From Verrucomicrobiia bacterium (GTDB lineage Bacteria; Verrucomicrobiota; Verrucomicrobiia; Verrucomicrobiales; Akkermansiaceae), in the NCBI GenBank assembly GCA_030431475.1, contig JAUIJD010000036.1, forward strand, positions 1 to 45,925: a DNA stretch of 45,925 nt, read 5' to 3'. Below, in pieces: positions 41,020-45,925 of this stretch. The notes beneath the pieces were generated by a model, which saw nothing but the letters and a program-made list of their open reading frames with translations, made no database searches and was not told the DNA's origin. The position numbers and the translations under genes are program-made. The first letter of the stretch is position 1; each line of letters starts with the position of its first letter.

Positions 41020-41909
41020 ACCCCTTCCTTCACCAGCGCGGCGATCGACTCGACGACATGCGGCTTGTCGTCGGGATAGGTCACCCCGAACCAGTTGGCG
41101 CTGGTGTCGAGCACCACGCAGTCGGCCTCGTCCTTGCGGATGAGATCGTCGACGACGGTCGGGATGTAGCACTCGGACTTCATCTCGCCGCCCTTCTCGC
41201 GGAGGAACTCGGTGAAGTGGGTCTCGATCTGGTGGAAGAACTCGCGGGTGAAGCCCCAGAAGTTCATCGACACCGGGCTGCCTTCGGGAATTTCGGTCAC
41301 GGACCCATCGAGCCGGGTGCCGCGAACCTGGCCGTCGTCGCCGCGGGCGATGTCGACCACCTCCTCGACGTCGGCGAGCAGCTGGTCGTCACCGGTGGCG
41401 CAGATCCCGCGGTTCACCGAGCCGTGATCGGAAAGGGTGTTCTTGAGCGGGTAGCCGACCATCGAGTAGTGGCTCTTGCCGCTGCCGCCGCCGAGGCTTT
41501 CGAACCAGCGGGCGATGACCTGATAGGCATCGGCCCCGTAGAAGTCGTCGGCATTCACCACCGCGAAGGGGCCGTCGATCACATGGCGGGCGGCGCGCAC
41601 CGCGTGGGCGGTGCCCCAGGGTTTTTCGCGACCTTCGGGGATCGAGAAGCCTTCCGGTAGATCGTCGAGTTTCTGGAACGCGTAGTCGACCTCGATGCGG
41701 TCGGCGAAACGGGCCCCGACGCCTTCTTTGAAGGCCTCGGCGAAGTCCTCGCGGATGACGAAGACCACCTTGCCGAATCCGGCGCGGATGGCGTCGAAGA
41801 CGGAATAGTCGAGGACGGTTTCACCATTCGGACCCATGGGATCCATTTGTTTCAGGCCCCCGTAGCGGGAGCCCATGCCGGCGGCGAGAACGAGAAGGGT
41901 CGGTTTCAT
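40998..41909 (-). CDS. Nucleotidyltransferase (sugar-phosphate NTP transferase-like)
   Basis: 303 residues from the ATG at 41909. The N-terminus has the nucleotidyltransferase signature LVLAAGMGSRYGGLKQMDPM, which binds an NTP, followed by VLDYSVFDAIRAGFGKVVFV. The sugar-side contacts FAVVNADDFYG (Asp of the metal site) and PKAVVNFWGF-like SMNFWGFTREFFHQ are present. The chain continues to PHVVESIAALVKEGVYPSPL. It resembles the glucose-1-phosphate thymidylyl/uridylyltransferase group in fold, but the product nucleotide sugar is not determined. Upstream bases 41910-42028 separate it from the divergent E1alpha gene. Confidence 0.85.
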   Translation of the reverse strand: MKPTLLVLAAGMGSRYGGLKQMDPMGPNGETVLDYSVFDAIRAGFGKVVFVIREDFAEAFKEGVGARFADRIEVDYAFQKLDDLPEGFSIPEGREKPWGTAHAVRAARHVIDGPFAVVNADDFYGADAYQVIARWFESLGGGSGKSHYSMVGYPLKNTLSDHGSVNRGICATGDDQLLADVEEVVDIARGDDGQVRGTRLDGSVTEIPEGSPVSMNFWGFTREFFHQIETHFTEFLREKGGEMKSECYIPTVVDDLIRKDEADCVVLDTSANWFGVTYPDDKPHVVESIAALVKEGVYPSPLS

Positions 41910-41992
41910 GCGGAAAGGCAGGTGATTTGCTGGCTGCGGGCGGGTTATGGGGGCGGTCGAGGATTCTTGTCCAGCACGACCCGTCAAACCCC

Positions 41993-42022
41993 TTGCGGGC
42001 GGGTCGCGGGTATCGTTAGCCT
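41993..42022 (+). promoter_or_regulatory. Candidate promoter of the dehydrogenase operon
   Basis: TTGCGG (41993-41998) and TAGCCT (42017-42022) are 18 nt apart and the -10 box ends six bases before the GTG start at 42029. This is the same geometry as for the PBP2-like gene and the parvulin operon. Confidence 0.5.
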
Positions 42023-42028
42023 GCGGCC

Positions 42029-43045
42029 GTGCCCGACGCCGCCCCGACCATCCGTTCCGAGAGGGACCACGCTCGCAAGGTATTCCGGGCGATGCTGGAA
42101 GCCCGGCAACTGGAGACGAAACTCGCGAGCCTGTACAAGGCCGGCAAGATCGTCGGCGGCGTGTATCTCGGAAAAGGGCAGGAGGCCGTGAGTGCCTCGC
42201 TGGGTGGATGCCTCGAATGGGGCCGCGACATTTTCGCGCCGCTGATCCGCGACCAGGGCGGCCGCTCGGCTTTCGGCGAGCCCATCATCGACTGCACCCG
42301 CACCTATCTGGGATCGGCGGAGGGACCGATGCGGGGCCGCGACGGCAACATCCACCGCGGTCGTCCGACCAGCGGGCTGCCCGCGATGATCTCCCATCTG
42401 GGTGCCTCGGTGTCGGTGGTGTCCGGCATGCTGCTGGCCCGGCGGATCAAGGGAGAGCTCGACGGGGTGGTCGGCGCGACCAGCATCGGCGACGGAGGCA
42501 CGTCGACCGGGGCGTTCCACGAAGGGTTGAATGCGGCGGCGGTGGAGAAACTCCCGCTGGTGGTGGCGGTGGCCAACAACCAGTTCGCCTACTCGACGCC
42601 GAACGAGCGTCAGTTCGCGTGCGACGATCTCCTCGACCGTGCCAGGGGCTACGGGGTCGAGGGACACGATGTGGATGGAACGGACTTTCTCGCTTGCCTG
42701 CGGACCATGGCCGAAGCGGTGGATCGCGCGCGGCAGGGACGCGGGCCGCAGATGGTGGTGGCGCGGCTGCTCCGGCTCAGCGGACATGGTGAGCACGACG
42801 ATGCCAGCTACGTTCCCGAGACGGTGCGATCCGGTCCCTACGGCCGCGACTGCATGGACATCGCGGCAGCGCAGATGGTCGAGAGCGGCTACGCCGACGA
42901 GACCGAGATCGAGTCGTGGCGCGAGGCGGTCACCGACGAAGTGCAGCGGGCGCTGGCGACCGCGCAGCGCGAGCCGGATCCGAATCCATGGGACGAGCGA
43001 TGGGAAGCTCGCTCGACGAATCTTCTGACTGTCACCGATCCATGA
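42029..43045 (+). CDS. 2-oxoacid (pyruvate) dehydrogenase E1 alpha subunit
   Basis: 338 residues with a GTG start. The thiamine diphosphate-binding motif is complete: GDGGTSTG (154-161) followed after 21 residues by NN (183-184, VANNQFAY). The phosphorylation-loop-like region GRPTSGLPAMISHLG and RDGNIHRG match pyruvate/branched-chain E1alpha. Together with E1beta it forms the alpha2beta2 decarboxylase that passes the acyl group to the lipoyl arm of E2. It is the first gene of a four-gene operon, overlapping the E1beta start by four bases. Whether the substrate is pyruvate, branched-chain 2-oxoacids or acetoin is not fixed by these motifs; no lipoamide dehydrogenase (E3) gene is in the window. 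Confidence 0.9.
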   Translation: MPDAAPTIRSERDHARKVFRAMLEARQLETKLASLYKAGKIVGGVYLGKGQEAVSASLGGCLEWGRDIFAPLIRDQGGRSAFGEPIIDCTRTYLGSAEGPMRGRDGNIHRGRPTSGLPAMISHLGASVSVVSGMLLARRIKGELDGVVGATSIGDGGTSTGAFHEGLNAAAVEKLPLVVAVANNQFAYSTPNERQFACDDLLDRARGYGVEGHDVDGTDFLACLRTMAEAVDRARQGRGPQMVVARLLRLSGHGEHDDASYVPETVRSGPYGRDCMDIAAAQMVESGYADETEIESWREAVTDEVQRALATAQREPDPNPWDERWEARSTNLLTVTDP

Positions 43046-44010
43046 GCGTTGCCTACGTCGATGCCATCCGGGAAGCGCAGGACCATCTCCTGCGCGAGGA
43101 CCCGAGGGTGTTCCTCTACGGCCAGGACATCAGCCACTTCGGCGGTGCCTTCAAGGCCACCAAGGGGCTGGCCGAGGCGTATCCGGGTCGCGTGCTCGAC
43201 TCGCCGATCAGCGAGGACTCGATGATCGGCATGGCGGTCGGGGCGGCGCTCGAGGGCATGCGGCCCATCGTCGAGATGCAGTTTGCCGACTTCTCGTCGA
43301 TCGCCTTCAACCAGATCGTCAATCAGGCCGGCACTCACTTCTACCGGACCGGCGTGCCGGTGCCGCTCACCGTCCGGCTGCCGTCGGGCGGAACGCCGGG
43401 CTCGGGGCCCTTCCACAGCCAGAGCATGGAGGCGATCTACTCGCACTACCCGGGTCTGGTGGTGGTGACGCCGGCGACGGTGGCCGATGCCTATCACATG
43501 CTGATCCAGGCCGTGTCCGTCGACGACCCGGTGATCTACTGCGAGCACAAGTTTCTCTACCGCTGGTTGAAGTCGTCGGGGATCGAGGGCGACGGCCTGC
43601 CGCTCGGGGCCGCACGGATCACCCGGCCCGGCAAGCACGCCACCATCGTCACCTACAGCGCGATGGTGCACGAGGCCGTGCGAGCCGCCGACCGGATGCA
43701 GGAGGAGGGCGGCTGGGAGATCGAGGTCGTGGACCTTCGCACCGTGAAGCCGCTCGACATGGACACCGTGCTCGCGAGCGTTGCCCGCACGGGCCGGCTG
43801 CTGGCGCTCGGCGAGGCCTTCCCCTGGGGCGGCGTGACCGCCGAGGTGGTATCGCGCGTGTCGTCCGAAGGATTCCATCTGCTCGATGCCCCTCCGAAGC
43901 GCTTCAACTCCCGGGACACCCCGGTGCCCTACCACCCGAAACTCTGGGCCGCCCACCGGCCGACCCCTGAAACGATCTGTCTCGCGATGAGGGAGCTGCT
44001 TTCGTATTGA
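43042..44010 (+). CDS. 2-oxoacid (pyruvate) dehydrogenase E1 beta subunit
   Basis: 322 residues from the ATG at 43042, which overlaps the E1alpha stop by four bases; the longer open frame from 42916 lies inside E1alpha and is rejected. Features are FLYGQDISHFGGAFKATKGL, FADFSSIAFNQIVNQAGTHF, PVPLTVRLPSGGTPGSGPFH and SQSMEAIYSHYPGLVVVTPA, then VVDLRTVKPLDMDTV in the C-terminal transketolase-like domain. These are the E1beta hallmarks of the PDH/BCDH/acetoin family; the conserved Glu contacting the thiamine aminopyrimidine lies in the early part. The E2 gene follows after 53 bases that contain a heptamer array. Confidence 0.92.
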   Translation: MSVAYVDAIREAQDHLLREDPRVFLYGQDISHFGGAFKATKGLAEAYPGRVLDSPISEDSMIGMAVGAALEGMRPIVEMQFADFSSIAFNQIVNQAGTHFYRTGVPVPLTVRLPSGGTPGSGPFHSQSMEAIYSHYPGLVVVTPATVADAYHMLIQAVSVDDPVIYCEHKFLYRWLKSSGIEGDGLPLGAARITRPGKHATIVTYSAMVHEAVRAADRMQEEGGWEIEVVDLRTVKPLDMDTVLASVARTGRLLALGEAFPWGGVTAEVVSRVSSEGFHLLDAPPKRFNSRDTPVPYHPKLWAAHRPTPETICLAMRELLSY

Positions 44011-44024
44011 AGTCCGTCTCCGGG

Positions 44025-44059
44025 GCACTCGTCATTCAGCACTTTTCATTCGTCATTCC
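44025..44059 (+). repeat. Heptamer array between E1beta and E2
   Basis: Five degenerate 7-nt units in register: GCACTCG, TCATTCA, GCACTTT, TCATTCG, TCATTCC. The array starts 14 bases after the E1beta stop and ends four bases before the E2 ATG. It takes the place where a ribosome binding site would be expected; none is visible. Confidence 0.75.
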
Positions 44060-44063
44060 TCCC

Positions 44064-45296
44064 ATGCCCACCGTTCCGATTCTCATGCCCCAGCTCGGCG
44101 AGTCGATCGCCGAGGCGACCATTGTCCGGATCGACATCCAGGCCGGCCAGCAGGTCGATGCCGACCAGGAGGTGATCGAGGTCGAGACCCAGAAGGCGAC
44201 CATGGGCGTGACCACCCTGTGCAAGGGCACGGTCAAGGAGATCGCCGCCGAGGAGGGGGAAACCTACGCCGTCGGCACGATGCTCGGCCTGCTCGAGGTG
44301 ACCGAGGACGAAGTCGCGAAGACCGGCGTCGAAACGCTCGAATCGGCCGCCGAGAAGCGAACCGCCTCGACCGAGCAGAAGGAGGAGGAAAAGAACCTCC
44401 ACTTCGCCGTCGACGATGACACGTACGAAGAACGGGCACCGGTCGTGGAGCCGAGTGTGCGTGGCTTGCCGGTTCCGGCCGGCGTGAAGGGCGCCCACTA
44501 CATCTCTCCGCGGATGAAGGCGCGGATGGACGAGATGGGCCTGCGGGAAGCCGACATCTCGGCCATTGTCGGCACCGGCGCCGGCGGGCGGGTGACGGTC
44601 GAGGACCTCGAGAAGTTCCTCGACTACATCGATACCTGGCCGAGCAGCCATGCCTCGCCGATGCGGTTGGCCGTCGCCGATGCGATGCGCCGGAGTTGGA
44701 CGCGTCCGCTCGCCACGGTCAGCCGCCCGGTCTTCCTCGACCGGGTGCTCGACCACCGGCGTCAGCAGGATCCCAAGCCGGGGCTCACCCTCTATGTTCT
44801 GCGGGCCTTCGCGATCGCGCTTTCCGAGGACCCGCACAGCGCCGGCTATCTGATCGGCGAACGCATCGTCCACCCGCGGGCCTTCGACATCGGGGTCGCC
44901 GTGCAGGTCGAGGACGGGGTGGTGGTCCCCGTGCTGCGCCACGTCGACACCATGACGCTGCCGCAGCTCACGAACAACTACGCCGAGATGGTCGATCGCG
45001 CCCGCCGCCGCCGTCTGAGCGAGGAGGACACCCGCGCGGGCATTGCGACGGTGACCAACTTCGGGACCTTCGGCCTGACGCACGGCACGCCGATCCCCCT
45101 GCCCAACGAGACCCTGATTCTGGGGCTGGCTGCCGGGGAGAAGAAGCCCGTCTGGAGCAAGGAGGTCGAGGCCTTCGTGCCGGCGACGGTGGCGGAGATC
45201 ACCGTGACCTTCGACCACCGGGTCGTCGATGGAGGTGGCGCGGGGATGTTGCTTGCGCGCATCTCCGAGCTTCTTCAGACTCCGGAGTCGTTATGA
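44064..45296 (+). CDS. Dihydrolipoamide acyltransferase (E2)
   Basis: 410 residues from the ATG at 44064; a longer frame from 44007 runs through the heptamer array and is rejected. The N-terminal lipoyl domain (about 1-80; PTVPILMPQLGESIAEATI) carries the lipoylation lysine K44 in EVETQKATM. A peripheral subunit-binding domain lies at about 145-185 (ISPRMKARMDEMGL, GTGAGGRVTVEDL). The catalytic domain (about 195-410) ends with TFDHRVVDGGGAGML, where H385 and D389 are the active-site pair. The catalytic domain is short and its early part is diverged. E2 transfers the acyl group to CoA. The stop overlaps the yjbQ start by four bases. No E3 gene follows. Confidence 0.92.
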   Translation: MPTVPILMPQLGESIAEATIVRIDIQAGQQVDADQEVIEVETQKATMGVTTLCKGTVKEIAAEEGETYAVGTMLGLLEVTEDEVAKTGVETLESAAEKRTASTEQKEEEKNLHFAVDDDTYEERAPVVEPSVRGLPVPAGVKGAHYISPRMKARMDEMGLREADISAIVGTGAGGRVTVEDLEKFLDYIDTWPSSHASPMRLAVADAMRRSWTRPLATVSRPVFLDRVLDHRRQQDPKPGLTLYVLRAFAIALSEDPHSAGYLIGERIVHPRAFDIGVAVQVEDGVVVPVLRHVDTMTLPQLTNNYAEMVDRARRRRLSEEDTRAGIATVTNFGTFGLTHGTPIPLPNETLILGLAAGEKKPVWSKEVEAFVPATVAEITVTFDHRVVDGGGAGMLLARISELLQTPESL

Positions 45297-45712
45297 TCGC
45301 CCATTCGGGGAAGTTCTCCCTGCGCACGCGGGGGAAAGGGACCTACGAGATCACCTCGGAGGTCGCCGCGATCGTCGCGGAAAGCGGCGCCCGCACCGGT
45401 ACCGTCACCGTCTTCGTCCAGCACACCTCGGCGAGCCTGGTCATCATGGAGAATGCCGACCCCACGGCACGGACCGACCTCGAGGCGTTCTTCGAGCAGT
45501 TGGTGCCGGAGCACACCCCGTATTTCGTCCACACGCTCGAGGGCCCCGACGACATGCCGAGCCACATCCGCATGGCGCTGACGCGGACCAGCGAGGTGAT
45601 TCCGGTGGTCGAGGGTCGGATGTCGCTCGGCACCTGGCAGGGCATTTTCCTCTTCGAGCATCGCCGGGCCCCGCACGAGCGCCGCGTGGTGGTGAGCGTG
45701 GTCGGGGCGTAG
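45293..45712 (+). CDS. YjbQ/UPF0047 family protein
   Basis: 139 residues, the typical length of the family. The signatures are GTVTVFVQHTSASLVIMENA, ENADPTARTDLEAFFEQL, DDMPSHIRMAL, and GTWQGIFLFEHR near the end, with conserved His and Asp/Glu residues that line a small cleft. Family members form trimers and have been called secondary thiamine-phosphate synthases because YjbQ proteins complement loss of thiE; other reports suggest different activities. In this operon it follows a thiamine diphosphate-dependent E1 and E2, so a thiamine-related role would fit, but that is inference. The start overlaps the E2 stop by four bases; the stop is followed at once by an octamer array. Confidence 0.9.
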   Translation: MIAHSGKFSLRTRGKGTYEITSEVAAIVAESGARTGTVTVFVQHTSASLVIMENADPTARTDLEAFFEQLVPEHTPYFVHTLEGPDDMPSHIRMALTRTSEVIPVVEGRMSLGTWQGIFLFEHRRAPHERRVVVSVVGA

Positions 45713-45820
45713 GGTGCTTCGGTGCTTCGGTGCTTCGGTGCTTCGGTGCTTGGGTGCTTCGGTGCTTAGGTGCTTCGGTGCTTCGGTGCTTCGGTGCTTC
45801 GGTGCTTCGGTGCTTCGGTG
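45713..45820 (+). repeat. Octamer tandem array GGTGCTTC, 13 copies
   Basis: Thirteen full 8-nt units plus GGTG begin at the base directly after the YjbQ stop codon. Eleven copies are exact GGTGCTTC; copy 5 is GGTGCTTG and copy 7 is GGTGCTTA. It ends 65 bases before the tRNA. There are no spacers, so it is not a CRISPR array. Confidence 0.95.
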
Positions 45821-45885
45821 AACAGGGCATTTTTCGTTGCCAGCGGGCCTGCGGAGGGGTATCCAGCCGCCCGCCCGTGGCGAAC

Positions 45886-45925
45886 GCCGCTGTAGCTCAG
45901 GGGTAGAGCAGCTCACTCGTAATGA
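45886..45925 (+). tRNA. tRNA-Thr (anticodon CGU), 3' part outside window
   Basis: The sequence gives a 7-nt acceptor strand GCCGCTG, TA at positions 8-9, the D-arm with GCTC and AGGGGTA-type loop, and the anticodon stem GCTCA/TGA(gc). The 7-nt anticodon loop is CTCGTAA with CGU at positions 34-36, reading ACG Thr codons. The window ends at the anticodon stem, so the T-arm and acceptor 3' strand are not visible. Confidence 0.88.

Noticed and set aside
45713-45820. The regular octamer array as a CRISPR array.
   Set aside because: Units are 8 nt with no spacers and no cas genes are nearby.

Overview
The window (45,925 bases, GC-rich) looks like a chromosomal segment of a Verrucomicrobiota bacterium, probably from the Luteolibacter/Haloferula side of the phylum. 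This rests on gene content: a PEP-CTERM protein, LamG-domain surface proteins, an autotransporter-type beta-strand repeat protein and a XylR-type AraC regulator sit together among housekeeping genes. No species can be named. No phage, transposase, CRISPR array or recognised defence operon was seen.

Layout. 1-4520: a DUF2202 ferritin-like protein (partial), an ArsR regulator with a CoA-disulfide reductase/rhodanese, a 3-methyladenine glycosylase-like protein, and MarC with a small membrane protein. 4525-13544: glycogen synthase divergent from an M20 peptidase; a GxxExxY nuclease-like gene between inverted 9-nt repeat arrays; glnS and nadE translationally coupled; a secreted sugar-isomerase-like protein; a Tat-exported metallophosphoesterase. 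13610-25112: a surface-protein island in which two LamG genes on the minus strand and a 2121-residue multidomain protein on the plus strand flank a XylR-like regulator. 25157-31704: a parvulin-like and HupE/UreJ pair, then a minus-strand group of NagZ, DUF3293, aldo/keto reductase and a Ste24-like M48 protease, and a lipoprotein. 31742-41909: a PBP2-like transpeptidase, a DUF6941-like protein, an SDR, a minus-strand operon (SurA-like, PdxA, metallo-beta-lactamase fold), an Ala/Glu-rich lipoprotein, a CPXCG protein with a GT2 glycosyltransferase, an SpoU methyltransferase and a nucleotidyltransferase. 42029-45925: an E1alpha, E1beta, E2, YjbQ operon, an octamer array, and the 5' part of tRNA-Thr(CGU).

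Two layers are not explained by the gene list. First, degenerate tandem arrays with periods of 7, 8 or 9 nt lie exactly at gene boundaries. Twice they occur as an inverted pair: around the GxxExxY gene, and around a 121-nt non-coding segment at 29570-29690. Second, several genes have a TTGC-type -35 box and a -10 box only 5-12 nt before the start codon, which predicts leaderless or nearly leaderless mRNAs.

Four-base stop/start overlaps are common (MarC pair, glnS/nadE, parvulin/HupE, DUF3293/AKR, SurA/pdxA/MBL, E1alpha/E1beta, E2/YjbQ), so translational coupling is frequent. All functions are read from motifs; no database search was possible.
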